Below, one piece after another: positions 1-13,100 of a stretch of DNA of 64,000 nt. The notes beneath the pieces are model-generated. The model ran no database searches and was not told the DNA's origin. It was given only the letters and a program-made list of their open reading frames with translations. A program made the position numbers and the translations under genes. Within the stretch, counting starts at the first letter, position 1. Each line of letters starts with the position of its first letter. Source of the stretch: Lepisosteus oculatus (lineage: Eukaryota; Chordata; Actinopteri; Semionotiformes; Lepisosteidae); NCBI RefSeq assembly GCF_040954835.1, contig NC_090717.1, positions 310,001 through 374,000 of the forward strand, given 5' to 3'.

Positions 1-399
1 GACTGGAGAGAAAACCTGTGTTGCTCTTTTCCAGTAGTGTGTTTCTGTTGGAGAGTCTTCCTGCTGTACCGGGTCAGAACCACAGCTGTCTGATCCAGCC
101 CAGGGTTTACAGTACAAATCTCTTATACACATTGTGGTGCTGCAGCAGAAACCCAGAGTTAATACTGTCTTCCCTCCACATGCCTGCCTGGGCAGAGTTA
201 CTCAGTAATAGGCTGCAAGCCTACAAACCTCAGCACCTGCTTCTTTCTCTGGTACTGGAGCCCCAGAGTTCCCAGGGGTCACAGTAAGACCTGAAGTGGA
301 CTGGACAGCTCTGCAGCAGGAGTCTACTGTAGTCCTGTTTAGCTGTACTGTACTCCGTGCAGTATGAGTTTCACAGGCGCATCTTGTTGGGTCGTAATA
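1..399 (+). other. SPPL3 upstream or intron 1 sequence, no gene seen
   Basis: No conserved exon, RNA gene or clear repeat is visible. By position it is inferred to lie in the long first intron of SPPL3. Confidence 0.4.
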
Positions 400-715
400 A
401 TAATACTTTTATTATTATTCTTCCTTAAACTTATATAGCGCTTTTCTGGACACTCCACTCAAGCACTTTACAGGTAATGGGGATCCCCTCCACCAGCACC
501 AGTGTGCAGCCCCACCTGGATGATGCATCAGTCCTCTCCCCACACACCAGCTCTCAGTGGGGAGGAGAGCAGAGTGATGGAGCCAGTTCAGAGATGGGGA
601 TTATTAGGAGGCCATGACTGGTAAAGGCCAGGGGATAATGTGGCCAGGACTCCGGGGTAACACCCCTACTCTTTTTGAGAAATACCTGGGATTTTAAATG
701 ACCACGGAGAATCAG
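400..715 (-). mobile_element. SINE tail fragment (same family as the copy at 55661)
   Basis: In reverse orientation this matches the 3' half of the 5S-headed SINE near 55850-56190. Shared landmarks are the segment ending at the gtaatggggatcccc stretch, the tggacactccactcaa terminus and an AT-rich (aat)n end at 400-425. The 5S-like head is missing, so it is a 5'-truncated copy. Confidence 0.7.
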
Positions 716-1430
716 GACCTCGGTTTTCCACATCATCTGAAAATAGGTGCTCAGAAACACAACTCCGGCAGTCATCAGCCTTCACTCTTCAGAAAGCCCA
801 GACGAGACCCAGGCCGTCTCCGCGGGCTGAGCAGCCTGTGTAATTGCAGGTCCTGGTGCTCCGGGCCGGAGACGGGGCGTGTGGGCACAATTACAGGCCC
901 TGCGTGTTTGTTGTTCTCCTCCGTGTCGCCACCCTTAGGAGCGCAGCCAAGGTGTCTTCAGGAAGCCGGGAGACAGGAAATTACAGTTGGGACACGCTGC
1001 AGCTGGGGAGACGCCTCGAACCCGGGACTGTGCCTGCACTAGACTGACCGGGGGGGTGCTTTACAGTCAGAGTGCTGTCTTTGTGGATTTAATCCTTCAG
1101 GGAAACGAATCGGACTCCTGATGCCCAGCAGTCCGGTCCACTCCAGGCTGTGGTGTGAGCTGCAGTCTGTGGGTAGCAGACATCTTTGTACAAATTGCAC
1201 TGAAGAAACAGTTTTGAAAATTCCTTCCTGGTACAGTGGTTTTGAGGACATCTCAAAGCAGCAGGCTTGAAGTCTTCAGGTCCTGTACAGGAGGCCTGGA
1301 GAGGATCAGCCTGCTGTACACCAGGAGTGTGGTCTGGGTTAGGAAATTCTGTGTGATTTAACGCACCTGATTAAGCATCACAGTTCTGTGAGGAAAGCAT
1401 CCCAACATGCAACAGAAGAATGTTGAGCTC
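716..1430 (+). other. Intronic sequence, no gene seen
   Basis: I see no conserved coding frame. A diverged relative of the 55-bp unit from 8225-8810 may occur around 1065-1140 (atcggactcctgatg, then cagcag and ccactccagg). Confidence 0.35.
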
Positions 1431-1605
1431 TGCTCTCTCCTGCCTGCCCCGTGTGTGCAGGAGCTCAAGGGCGCCCCTTGGAGACCGGAGATGGAGCTGA
1501 GCTCTCCTCTCTCCTGCCTGCCCCGTGTGTGCAGGAGCTCAAGGGCGCCCCCTGGAGACCAGAGATGGAGCTGAGCTCTCCTCTCTCCTGCCTGCCCCAG
1601 GGTGC
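1431..1605 (+). repeat. Short tandem duplication, unit about 75 bp
   Basis: The block containing ctcctgcctgccccgtgtgtg, then gagctcaagggcgcccc and ggagatggagctgagctct is repeated about two and a half times with few changes. It has no coding meaning. Confidence 0.7.
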
Positions 1606-2109
1606 CGCCCTGGGGTGCCGCCCTGGTGTCTGCCCCAGAAAGTCTCCGGGGATATTCTGGCCCAGAAAGCTGGATAAAGGAAGCTCCTGACCTCCCCGAG
1701 CTTCGCTCCCGTCGCTCCCTGAGCCTTCAGCTTCCTCTTTCTCCCATTCAGCCTCGTCCAGGCTGGCCGTGCTCCTGCCAAGTGGGGATCAGGGACTGGG
1801 GTGCCTCTCTGTGCTCTCTGGGCCCGATCGCTGTGAGGCTCAGACACCCCTCTGGGCCCGATCACTGTGAGGCTCAGACACACCCAGAGCTCAGCGACTG
1901 ATCTGAAACTGTGGTTCATGTGCCTCCCTGCTGCGGCTCCCTGTGGGTCCCAGAATGAAACTTGAACCCTCCATCGGTGCCTGCGTGTCGTTTGTGCTGT
2001 CTGGGCTTTTCTTTCAGTGCCCAGCGTGAGGCCCCAGACCTGGGGACGCCCCCAGAGACCCGGCTCTCTGTCCTCCATCCTGTAGAATCATCTCCAACCC
2101 CGGTCCCAT

Positions 2110-2830
2110 CCGATAAGATAAGATTTTTATTGTACCCTGGTGGAAATTCTTATGGACACGCAGTACTCCTGTACATTTAAATAGAATGCAAACCAAAACA
2201 AATAGAGGACAAACATTGTACATTATTCTGTTACAAAAAATAAGAAAAACATTGTTCATCACTCTATTACACATGTAGAACACATAACAACAACGTGTAA
2301 CATTTATAACGCATCACAAAACATATCGCACTCAAGTGGGTTGTAAGAGGTAAAATTGTTTATCCTTAACATTTGCGTTGACAGCTTTAATGGATAGTGG
2401 AACAAAGGAATGTTTGTACCTGTTTGCCTTACATTTGGGAACCCTAAAACTTTGCCAGAAGGAAGAAGTTGATATTCCGAATTGAGGATGTGGGAAGGAT
2501 CTGATATAATTTTTCCTGCCTGTTTGATTAGGGATTTTTCAAAGATTGTCTGCAGGGAGGGGTGCTGTTTCACTCCCATGACCTTCAAAGCTGTCTGGAT
2601 GAGGCGGGTGATTTGCGATTTTAAATGAACTGATTACCAGACCACACTGTAATACCATATCTGATAATGCTCTCGAATACAGTAAGGTAAAAGAGTAGCA
2701 TTAATTCCTGTCGAACCCCAAACACTTGGTCTTCACAGGAAATATAAGTGCAACTGAACTTTGGAGCAAACACTCTCCACATGAGTAGTCCAGTACAGGT
2801 GACAAGTGGACACCTAAGTACTTATATGAA
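2110..2830 (-). mobile_element. LINE fragment, 3' end of an L2/CR1-like element
   Basis: Reverse-strand frames carry the C-terminal part of a reverse transcriptase-type protein, including a YKYLGVHL motif near 2800 and VMGVKQHPSLQTIF near 2540. They are followed by a gataagataag-type 3' terminus near 2112. The frame is broken by stops, so this is an old 5'-truncated copy. It lies antisense to SPPL3. Confidence 0.65.
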
Positions 2831-2899
2831 TCAACCTGAGTGATAGCTGGGCGCACAGAGCTGACAGGCATGTAACTGCAGCCTGGGTGTGTGTCCTGA

Positions 2900-3050
2900 C
2901 TGGGCCACAACCCAGGTTGTGGGTTCAAGCCGGAGTCGGGCGCAGGGTGGGCTGGCCCTGTGGTCGCGGGTTCGAGCCTGGGTCGAGATCGTCCCTCTCG
3001 CAGTGTCCTGGGAGATTCCAGGTTTGTGGTTCTCCTCCAGTTGGATCAGG
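2900..3050 (+). mobile_element. Possible tRNA-derived SINE remnant
   Basis: Two B-box-like motifs, gtgggttcaagcc and gcgggttcgagcc, lie 40 bp apart. They resemble the TpsiC arm of tRNA-derived SINEs. There is no clear A box or tail, so this is weak. Confidence 0.3.
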
Positions 3051-3509
3051 ATCTCCAGCAGGGGCGTGTGCTGCCTGTGTCGTGTGAAGAGAAAGTGAAC
3101 CCACAGCTTCTGAAGTGCTGTAGTGTGTGAAGTGCTACCTGCCAGTAATATAACCTGATTGAATGTAATTAGTTACTTTGCACCGCAGGCGTGGTAGTAA
3201 TGCGCTTGGCAAGCAGTTTGTGTTCAGCGCCTGTCATGCAGGTGTGGCTGTGTTTGAAGTTGCTGTGTATTATCTGTTAACAGACCAAACATGGCTCTCT
3301 CAGCTCTCCTCAGCAGGCAGGGCAGCAGGGCAGCTGGTGGGTTTTAAACGCTGTCTCTACAGTTTGACACCCCTGGTCTCTACCTCTGTCGGGGTGCACT
3401 GGTCCTCAGTGAGGTTCTTTCACACCCCAGAGGCACATTCCTCACGTCCAGCTCACGTGTCTGAGGGCGAGAGGCGAGGAGCAGAGGGCGTGGGGGAGCA
3501 AATAACTGT

Positions 3510-6500
3510 CTGTGCGTGGATTCAGGGGAGTGTGAGAGGAGGGGGACAGCAGTGTCTCTAGCAGTGTCTCCAGTCCAGTCAGGAGTGTGTCAGTGTGTGA
3601 ATTCATGGGGAGTGTGAGAGGAGAGGGACAGCAGTGTCTCCAGTCCAGTCAGGGGTGTGTCAGTGTGTGAATTCAGGGGGAGTGTGAGAGGAGAGGGACA
3701 GCAGTGTCTCCAGTCCAGTCAGGAGTGTGTCAGTGTGTGAATTCAGGGGGAGTGTGTGAGGAGAGGGACAGCAGTGTCTCCAGTCCAGTCAGGAGTGTGT
3801 CAGTGTGTGAATTCAGGGGGAGTGTGTGAGGAGAGGGACAGCAGTGTCTCCAGTCCAGTCAGGAGTGTCTCAGTGTGTGAATTCAGGGGGAGTGTGAGAG
3901 GAGAGGGACAGCAGTGTCTCTAGCAGTGTCTCCAGTCCACTCGGGAGTGTGTCAGTGTGTGAATTCAGGGGGAGTGTGAGAGGAGTGGGACAGCAGTGTC
4001 TCCAGTCCAGTCAGGAGTGTGTCAGTGTGTGAATTCAGGGGAGTGTGAGAGGAGAGGGACAGCAGTGTCTCTAGCAGTGTCTCCAGTCCAGTCAGGAGTG
4101 TCTCAGTGTGTGAATTCAGGGGGAGTGTGAGAGGAGTGGGACAGCAGTGTCTCTAGCAGTGTCTCCAGTCCAGTCAGGAGTGTGTCAGTGTGTGAATTCA
4201 GGGGAGTGTGAGAGGAGAGGGACACCAGTGTCTCCAGTCCAGTCAGGAGTGTGTCAGTGTGTGAATTCAGGGGGAGTGTGTGAGGAGAGGGACAGCAGTG
4301 TCTCTAGCAGTGTCTCCAGTCCAGTCACGAGTGTCTCAGTGTGTGAATTCAGGGGGAGTGTGAGAGGAGAGGGACAGCAGTGTCTCTAGCAGTGTCTCCA
4401 GTCCAGTCAGGAGTGTGTCAGTGTGTGAATTCAGGGGGAGTGTGAGAGGAGAGGGACAGCAGTGTCTCTAGCAGTGTCTCCAGTCCAGTCAGTAGTGTGT
4501 CAGTGTGTGAATTCAGGGGGAGTGTGAGAGGAGAGGGACAGCAGTGTCTCCAGTCCAGTCAGGAGTGTGTCAGTGTGTGAATTCAGGGGGAGTGTGTGAG
4601 GAGAGGGACAGCAGTGTCTCCAGTCCAGTCAGGAGTGTGTCAGTGTGTGAATTCAGGGGGAGTGTGAGAGGAGAGGGACAGCAGTGTCTCTAGCAGTGTC
4701 TCCAGTCCACTCGGGAGTGTGTCAGTGTGTGAATTCAGGGGGAGTGTGAGAGGAGAGGGACAGCAGTGTCTCTAGCAGTGTCTCCAGTCCAGTCAGGAGT
4801 GTGTCAGTGTGTGAATTCAGGGGGAGTGTGAGAGGAGAGGGACAGCAGTGTCTCCAGTCCAGTCACGAGTGTCTCAGTGTGTGAATTCAGGGGGAGTGTG
4901 AGAGGAGAGGGACAGCAGTGTCTCTAGCAGTGTCTCCAGTCCACTCGGGAGTGTGTCAGTGTGTGAATTCAGGGGGAGTGTGAGAGGAGTGGGACAGCAG
5001 TGTCTCCAGTCCAGTCAGGAGTGTGTCAGTGTGTGAATTCAGGGGGAGTGTGAGAGGAGAGGGACAGCAGTGTCTCCAGTCCAGTCAGGAGTGTGTCAGT
5101 GTGTGAATTCAGGGGGAGTGTGAGAGGAGAGGGACAGCAGTGTCTCCAGTCCAGTCAGGTGTGTGTCAGTGTGTGAATTCAGGGGAGTGTGAGAGGAGAG
5201 GGACAGCAGTGTCTCCAGTCCAGTCAGGAGTGTGTCAGTGTGTGAATTCAGGGGGAGTGTGAGAGGAGAGGGACAGCAGTGTCTCCAGTCCACTCGGGAG
5301 TGTGTCAGTGTGTGAATTCAGGGGGAGTGTGAGAGGAGAGGGACAGCAGTGTCTCTAGCAGTGTCTCCAGTCCAGTCAGGAGTGTCTCAGTGTGTGAATT
5401 CATGGGGAGTGTGAGAGGAGAGGGACAGCAGTGTCTCTAGCAGTGTCTCCAGTCCAGTCAGGAGTGTGTCAGTGTGTGAATTCAGGGGGAGTGTGAGAGG
5501 AGTGGGACAGCAGTGTCTCCAGTCCAGTCAGGTGTGTGTCAGTGTGTGAATTCAGGGGAGTGTGAGAGGAGAGGGACAGCAGTGTCTCTAGCAGTGTCTC
5601 CAGTCCAGTCAGGAGTGTGTCAGTGTGTGAATTCATGGGGAGTGTGAGAGGAGAGGGACAGCAGTGTCTCCAGTCCAGTCAGGAGTGTGTCAGTGTGTGA
5701 ATTCAGGGGGAGTGTGAGAGGAGAGGGACAGCAGTGTCTCTAGCAGTGTCTCCAGTCCAGTCAGGGGTGTGTCAGTGTGTGAATTCAGGGGAGTGTGAGA
5801 GGAGAGGGACACCAGTGTCTCCAGTCCAGTCAGGAGTGTCTCAGTGTGTGAATTCAGGGGGAGTGTGAAAGGAGAGGGACAGCAGTGTCTCCAGTCCAGT
5901 CAGGAGTGTGTCAGTGTGTGAATTCAGGGGGAGTGTGAGAGGAGAGGGACAGCAGTGTCTCTAGCAGTGTCTCCAGTCCAGTCAGGAGTGTCTCAGTGTG
6001 TGAATTCAGGGGGAGTGTGAGAGGAGAGGGACAGCAGTGTCTCCAGTCCAGTCAGGAGTGTGTCAGTGTGTGAATTCAGGGGGAGTGTGTGAGGAGAGGG
6101 ACAGCAGTGTCTCTAGCAGTGTCTCCAGTCCAGTCACGAGTGTCTCAGTGTGTGAATTCAGGGGGAGTGTGAGAGGAGAGGGACAGCAGTGTCTCTAGCA
6201 GTGTCTCCAGTCCAGTCAGGAGTGTGTCAGTGTGTGAATTCAGGGGGAGTGTGAGAGGAGAGGGACAGCAGTGTCTCTAGCAGTGTCTCCAGTCCAGTCA
6301 GGAGTGTCTCAGTGTGTGAATTCAGGGGGAGTGTGAGAGGAGAGGGACAGCAGTGTCTCTAGCAGTGTCTCCAGTCCAGTCAGGAGTGTCTCAGTGTGTG
6401 AATTCAGGGGGAGTGTGAGAGGAGAGGGACAGCAGTGTCTCTAGCAGTGTCTCCAGTCCAGTCAGTAGTGTGTCAGTGTGTGAATTCAGGGGAGTGTGAG

Positions 6501-7940
6501 AGGAGAGGGACAGCAGTGTCTCTAGCAGTGTCTCCAGTCCAGTCAGGAGTGTGTCAGTGTTTGAATTCAGGGGGAGTGTGAGAGGAGTGGGACAGCAGTG
6601 TCTCCAGTCCAGTCAGGAGTGTGTCAGTGTGTGATTCAGGGGAGTGTGAGAGGAGAGGGACAGCAGTGTCTCCAGTCCAGTCAGGAGTGTGTCAGTGTGT
6701 GAATTCAGGGGGAGTGTGAGAGGAGAGGGACAGCAGTGTCTCTAGCAGTGTCTCCAGTCCAGTCAGGTGTGTGTCAGTGTGTGAATTCAGGGGGAGTGTG
6801 AGAGGAGAGGGACAGCAGTGTCTCCAGTCCAGTCACGAGTGTCTCAGTGTGTGAATTCATGGGGAGTGTGAGAGGAGAGGGACAGCAGTGTCTCTAGCAG
6901 TGTCTCCAGTCCAGTCAGGAGTGTGTCAGTGTTTGAATTCAGGGGGAGTGTGAGAGGAGTGGGACAGCAGTGTCTCCAGTCCAGTCAGGAGTGTGTCAGT
7001 GTGTGAATTCAGGGGGAGTGTGAGAGGAGAGGGACAGCAGTGTCTCTAGCAGTGTCTCCAGTCCAGTCAGGTGTGTGTCAGTGTGTGAATTCAGGGGGAG
7101 TGTGAGAGGAGAGGGACAGCAGTGTCTCCAGTCCACTCGGGAGTGTGTCAGTGTGTGAATTCAGGGGGAGTGTGAGAGGAGAGGGACAGCAGTGTCTCCA
7201 GTCCAGTCAGGAGTGTGTCAGTGTGTGAATTCAGGGGGAGTGTGAGAGGAGAGGGACAGCAGTGTCTCTAGCAGTGTCTCCAGTCCACTCGGGAGTGTGT
7301 CAGTGTGTGAATTCAGGGGAGTGTGAGAGGAGAGGGACAGCAGTGTCTCTAGCAGTGTCTCCAGTCCAGTCAGGAGTGTGTCAGTGTGTGAATTCAGGGG
7401 GAGTGTGAGAGGAGAGGGACAGCAGTGTCTCTAGCAGTGTCTCCAGTCCAGTCAGGTGTGTGTCAGTGTGTGAATTCAGGGGGAGTGTGAGAGGAGAGGG
7501 ACAGCAGTGTCTCCAGTCCACTCGGGAGTGTGTCAGTGTGTGAATTCAGGGGAGTGTGAGAGGAGAGGGACAGCAGTGTCTCCAGTCCAGTCAGGAGTGT
7601 GTCAGTGTGTAAAGTCAGGGGGAGTGTGAGAGGAGAGGGACAGCAGTGTCTCCAGTCCAGTCAGGAGTGTGTCAGTGTGTGAATTCAGGGGAGTGTGAGA
7701 GGAGAGGGACAGCAGTGTCTCCAGTCCAGTCAGGAGTGTGTCAGTGTGTGAATTCAGGGGAGTGTGAGAGGAGAGGGACAGCAGTGTCTCTAGCAGTGTC
7801 TCCAGTCCACTCGGGAGTGTGTCAGTGTGTGAATTCAGGGGGAGTGTGAGAGGAGAGGGACAGCAGTGTCTCCAGTCCAGTCAGGAGTGTGTCAGTGTGT
7901 GAATTCAGGGGGAGTGTGAGAGGAGAGGAACAGCAGTGTC
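3510..7940 (+). repeat. Minisatellite, 70-bp and 82-bp units, 4.4 kb
   Basis: About 60 tandem units built on agcagtgtctccagtccagt, caggagtgtgtcagtgtgtg and aattcagggg, then gagtgtgagaggagagggac. A 12-bp insertion (tctctagcagtg) gives an 82-bp variant interspersed with the 70-bp form. Almost every unit keeps an EcoRI site. Other variants recur in phase: gtcaggtgtg, cactcgggag and gtcacgagtg. It lies in SPPL3 intron 1. Small open frames inside it are by-products of the repeat. Confidence 0.95.
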
Positions 7941-8224
7941 TTGATTGTAGAAAAGCAGCCACGCAGGGCCTGGCAAGGGCAGTGCTAAGACCCCTTCACT
8001 GTGTGCCCTGCTCTCTCGCCCTCTCTTCCCGAGACCTGCGGGATCTGGCCCCCCTCTCTCCACCTCTCGGTGTTTGTCCTCTCCCCCTCCCTCCTCGGCA
8101 GGAGGGTGTCTCTGACATGTGGCAACAAGCCGTGAAGACTGGTCCTGCCAGGCACGGGCGCTCCAGTTGGGCTGTACCTGCAGTCGGGCACACAGCCAGT
8201 CCATATCCACACTTTACTGTTGCA

Positions 8225-8812
8225 GATCTCAAACCACTTAACTCCCAGTGCGCAGCAGTCTGATCCGCTCCAGGTGTGGCAGTGCTGTCAGTCGGACTCC
8301 CAGTGCGCAGCAGTCAGATCCGCTCCAGGTGTGACAGTGCTGTCAGTCGGACTCCCAGTGTGCAGCAGTCTGATCCACTCCAGGTGTGACAGTGCTGTCA
8401 GTCGGACTCCCGGTGCGCAGCAGTCTGATCCGCTCCAGGTGTGACAGTGCTGTCAGTCGGACTCCCGGTGCGCAGCAGTCTGATCCGCTCCAGGTGTGAC
8501 AGTGCTGTCAGTCGGACTCCCGGTGCGCAGCAGTCTGATCCGCTCCAGGTGTGACAGTGCTGTCAGTCGGACTCCCGGTGCGCAGCAGTCTGATCCGCTC
8601 CAGGTGTGACAGTGCTGTCAGTCGGACTCCCGGTGCGCAACAGTCTGATCCGCTCCAGGTGTGACAGTGCTGTCAGTCGGACTCCCGGTGCGCAGCAGTC
8701 TGATCCGCTCCAGGTGTGACAGTGCTGTCAGTCGGACTCCCGGTGCGCAGCAGTCTGATCCGCTCCAGGTGTGACAGTGCTGTCAGTCGGACTCCCGGTG
8801 CGCAGCAGTGTG
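8225..8812 (+). repeat. Minisatellite, 55-bp unit, about 11 copies
   Basis: The unit is cagtcggactcccggtgcgc, agcagtctgatccgctccag and gtgtgacagtgctgt. Later copies are almost identical and the first two or three are diverged, suggesting expansion from the 3' side. Single diverged units appear near 52420 and possibly near 1065. Confidence 0.93.
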
Positions 8813-9630
8813 TGTGTGAGATGGATTGGCAGGCTGAGGTGAGCTCTCACTCTGGCACTGTGTGCGAGGGACTGGTGTGTGTGCACACTGCGCAGGCTGG
8901 TGTATGTGTGTCTCTGCGTTTGCTTTGTAATGCCAGATACTGTGGCATTACACTGTGTCCAGATACTGTGGACCTGCCTGTAGTGGGTGTGGACTGTGTT
9001 GCATCACCACAGCCTCTGAATCTGAAGATAAGAACACAGCAGGCTTTGTATGTGCAGCACAGTTTGAGTTTCATTCCTGAGATCTGCAGATCTGATTACG
9101 ATGACAGGAGTGCAGGTGTGAGGTTGGATGCGGGTGCTGACTTTCGTACAGGACTGGTTACGTCTGTGGGAGTAGAGAGAGGCACGTGTGGCCTGTACCA
9201 GGGCTATGACGCTCACTTCCTGGTTTCATCTGTGGTTTGTTCCAACACAGGTAGTCAGGTAGCCAAGATGAGCTGAATTGTTTCTTAAGGGCTTCTACTA
9301 TTGCATACTCCTTATTTTTCTTTAACGGTGCAGTTACCTGTGTCTTCCCTCCCAGCCTGCTGAGAGAACTATGTAACTGAGCTTGCCTGGAGTCTAACAC
9401 CCCTGTCCTGTGCGAGTGCTGACCCCTGCTGGACATTTTGAGAACTGAAGCTACACAATTCACAGAGACACTGGCCAAAGCGTGACTCCGCATAGATGAA
9501 CAGAACCGTTTTGCAACTTATCGATACACAGCAGGCTGAAACAGTACCTGTCTGGCTTTAAAGAAGGAATAAAGCTTAGGAAATTGATTTGTCTGGGTCC
9601 TTGCTAACCACAGTTTATGCAATATCCAGT
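8813..9630 (+). other. SPPL3 intron 1, no gene seen
   Basis: Low-complexity TG-rich sequence up to about 9000, then unique sequence. There is no conserved frame and no recognised transposon. Confidence 0.4.
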
Positions 9631-9634
9631 CTGA

Positions 9635-10022
9635 CCTGTGTGTGTCCCCTGGGCTGGTGTCCTGTCTGACGAATTTGTGTGTGTCCTGGGAAGGGCTGGT
9701 GTCCAGTCTGTCCTGTGTGTGTGTCCTGGGAAGGGCTGGTGTCCAGTCTGTCCTGTGTGTGTCTGTCCTGGGATGGGCTGGTGTCCAGTCTGTCCTGGGA
9801 TGGGCTGGTGTCCAGTCTGTCCTGGGATGGGCTGGTGTCCAGTCTGACCTGGGATGGGCTGGTGTCCAGTCTGACCTGGGATGGGCTGGTGTCCAGTCTG
9901 ACCTGGGATGGGCTGGTGTCCAGTCTGTCCTGTGTGTGTCTGTCCTGGGATGGGCTGGTGTCCAGTCTGTCCTGTGTGTGTCTGTCCTGGGAAGAGCTGG
10001 TGTCCAGTCTGACCTGCGTGTC
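9635..10022 (+). repeat. Minisatellite, 27-bp unit, next to an SPPL3 acceptor
   Basis: Tandem copies of tcctgggatgggctggtgtc plus cagtctg, some with a 13-bp tcctgtgtgtgtg insertion. The array stops about 20 bp before the acceptor at 10038-10039, so its TC/TG-rich end merges into the polypyrimidine tract. Confidence 0.9.
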
Positions 10023-10039
10023 TCTCTCTTTCTCCACAG

Positions 10040-10117
10040 GGCCTATTCCCTCGTTGACTCCAGCCAGGTCTCCACCTTCCTCATCTCCATCCTCCTCATC
10101 GTCTACGGCAGTTTCAG
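10040..10117 (+). CDS. SPPL3: SPPL3 coding exon 2
   Basis: Encodes [13 protein letters not shown] through VYGSF, the first membrane segment. The acceptor follows tctccacag and the donor is gtgagg. It is entered in phase 1 (a lone G completes the preceding codon) and leaves two bases (AG) that finish an Arg codon in the next exon. The 27-bp minisatellite ends only about 20 bp before the acceptor. Confidence 0.93.
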
Positions 10118-13100
10118 GTGAGGTGCTGTGGAGCTGTTAGACTACCCCAGTGGGGAGGCTCTGAATCTGGGAGTGTCCAGTTTGCACTGTGCAGTAGCGC
10201 TGGACTGTGAGACCACTGTATTGCCTTGTTAGCTCTTTTCTGGACACTCCACTCCCAGGCCCTTTACAGGTAATGGGGATCCCACTACCTCCACCAGCGA
10301 GCAGCCCCACAGGAGCCAGAGTGTGCCAGAACGCTCCCCACACGCCAGCTCTCAGGCCTGTTCATAGCAAGAGGCTGTTTGTCTGTTTCTGCCCGTGCCC
10401 ACTGACCACTGTGTCCATCTGCAGGTCCCTCAACATGGACTTCGAGAACCAGGACAAGGACAAGGATGGCAACACACCGGCCGCCGGCTCCTTCAACAAC
10501 AACAACCCCAACAACAGTGAGTCTCCGCGGCGCTGGAGCTGTCGCAGTGCCGCTGCGCCTGTGCGTCCAGCACCCTAACTCCGGTCTGTCTCCTGTCCGG
10601 CAGGTATTCAGACGATCGACTCGACGCAGGCGCTGTTCCTGCCCATCGGGGCGTCCGTCTCCCTGCTTGTCATGTTTTTCTTCTTCGACTCGGTCCAGGT
10701 CGTCTTCACCATCTGCACCGCAGGTAAGAATGACTGCCGTGACGCGCTGACTCCCTGGCAAGATCCACCCCTCCCCGTGACAGATCCCGAAGGCCTGTGC
10801 TCTTACACTGTGTCTGTCTGTCTGTCTGTCTCCGCAGTGCTGGCGACGATCGCCTTCGCCTTCCTGCTGCTGCCGATGTGTCAGTACCTGACCCGGCCCT
10901 GCTCCCCGCAGAACAAGTGAGAGCTCTCTCCCCCCATCTCCTGTCTCTCTCTCTCTCTCCTGTCTCCAATCATAAAATATTTACATATAAACATATGGAG
11001 CATTACAGGAGATCACATACTGGGCTGCCAGTTCAACTGAGTTCCCTCCTCCCTCTTCTAGTAGGATTGGGACCTGTTGTGATTCTGGCAGGTGTGGGAA
11101 CTCTGGGATTAGATTTCTGAATTTAGGGAAGAATGTTTCTCTAATCCCAGAGTATCTGTCATAGTGTGGTAGGAAGTGCACCTCTGTCTCTATTTCTCCC
11201 TGCTGGCAGTGGGAGCACAGCCTGTCCTCTCTGGGCAGCCTGGTCACTGAGCCTGTACTTCTTCAGGGTCTGTTTCTGTTTGCTTTTTCTTATCTTGGTT
11301 AAATATTCGGCTAGCGTGTATTATCTGTTTAGGGTTATGCAGCATTCCAGTTTATGTTGTGTTTGTGTGTGTGTGTGAGATATTGCTGTTTGATCTGTGC
11401 TGTGATGTGGTTGAGTCTGAGTTGTGGTGCTCTAGCAGTGCTGTCCTGAGGCTGGTTAGTGTCGGTGTGGCTCAGGTCAGTGAGCCTCAGGACCAGCTGG
11501 CTCAGGGGGCTCTGTTTTGGGCTCAGCAGGGCTTTGTGGTGATAGAAATTTAGGTTGCTGTTTTTTAGGTGTAGCCAATACTTCAATACTCTTTTCTGTG
11601 TGTTTATCAGTAGTGGGTACTGGCCTAATTTGGCCCTGCACCCGTTGTTAGGTGTTTTTCTCTGCACACGGAGGATGTTTCTACAGATCTCCATGTGCAG
11701 AGTTTCTGTGGGGTGTTTGTCCCATTGAGTGTGCTCCTGGTCTGTGAGGGGACCCCACACTTCACTGCCGTATAGGGCAATGGGTTGGATTACACTTTCA
11801 AATATTTGGAGCCAGATTCTTGTTGGTGGGTTGATGTTGAAGAGCCTCCTTCTTATTGTGTAGAAAGCCCTGAGTGCCTTCTCCCTCAGTGCCTTCACTG
11901 CCAGGTCAAAACTCCCAGAAGAGCTGATGGTGAGACCGAGATATGTGTAGCTGGATGTGTGCTCCAATGTGTTGTTGTTCAGTGTGAATTTGTACCTGTT
12001 TCCCTGAGGTCTGGCTTTCTCCTAGAAAACCATAACTCTGGTCTTGTCCAGATTGACTGTCAGCGCCCAGGTCTGACAGTACTGCTCCAGCAGTGCCAGG
12101 TTCTGCTGCAGCCCCTGTTCTGTGGGCGACAGCAGGACCAGGTCATCTGCATAGAGCAGGAACTTGATTTCTGTGTTGTGCAGTGTGAGACCAGGAGCTG
12201 CAGACAGTTTCAACATTCCTGCTAATTCATTGATATAGATATTGAACAGTGTTGGGCTCAGGCTGCAGCCCTGTCTCACCCCACGGCCTTGGGTGAAGAA
12301 TTTGGTCCTTTTGTTTCCAATTTTCACTGCACATTTGCTCTGTGAACACATTGATTTAATTATGTCGTACACTTTGCCCCCCTATGCAACTTTGGAGTAG
12401 TTTATAAAACAATCTTTCATGCCAAATCAAGTCAAATGCTTTTTTGAAATCGACAAAGCAGGCAAAAATCTTTCATTTGTGTTTTTGGTGAACGTGTTTG
12501 TCTATCAGTGTGTGTAGGGTGTAAATATGATCAGATGTGCTGTGATCTTTTAAGAAGCCAATCTGACTCTTGCTCAGGACATTGTGTTCTGTAAGGAAGG
12601 CCAGTATTTGTGTATTTAGGATACTGCAGAATACCTTCCCCAGGTTACTGTTCACACAGATGCCCCGGTAGTTGTTAGGATCAAATCTGTCTCCACTCTT
12701 ATAGATGGGCGTGATCAGTCCTTGGTTCCAGGTCTCGGGGAAACATCCGGCTGTCATGATGAGATTGATGAGTTTGAGGAGGGCTTGTTGCTGAGACACA
12801 GCAGCCCAAAGTTTGTCCAGTAGCTCCTGCTCACTGATTGGGGAGGCTAAGGGGTTTTGGTTGTCTTTGATACCCAATTCCAAAATTTCGAGTTTTTCAC
12901 AAATGGTTTTGGTCTGATTGATTTGTATTTGGGAGCTTTGATAGAGATTTTCAAAGTATGTTTGCCGGATTGTTCCATTTTGGATGGACAATTCTTCTGG
13001 TTTTGATTTTTTTAAATTGTACCACTTCTCCCAGAAACAGTTCCGATTTAGTGACTCCTCAATTTCTGCAAGTTGTTTGTTTATGTATGTGTTTCTTTTC

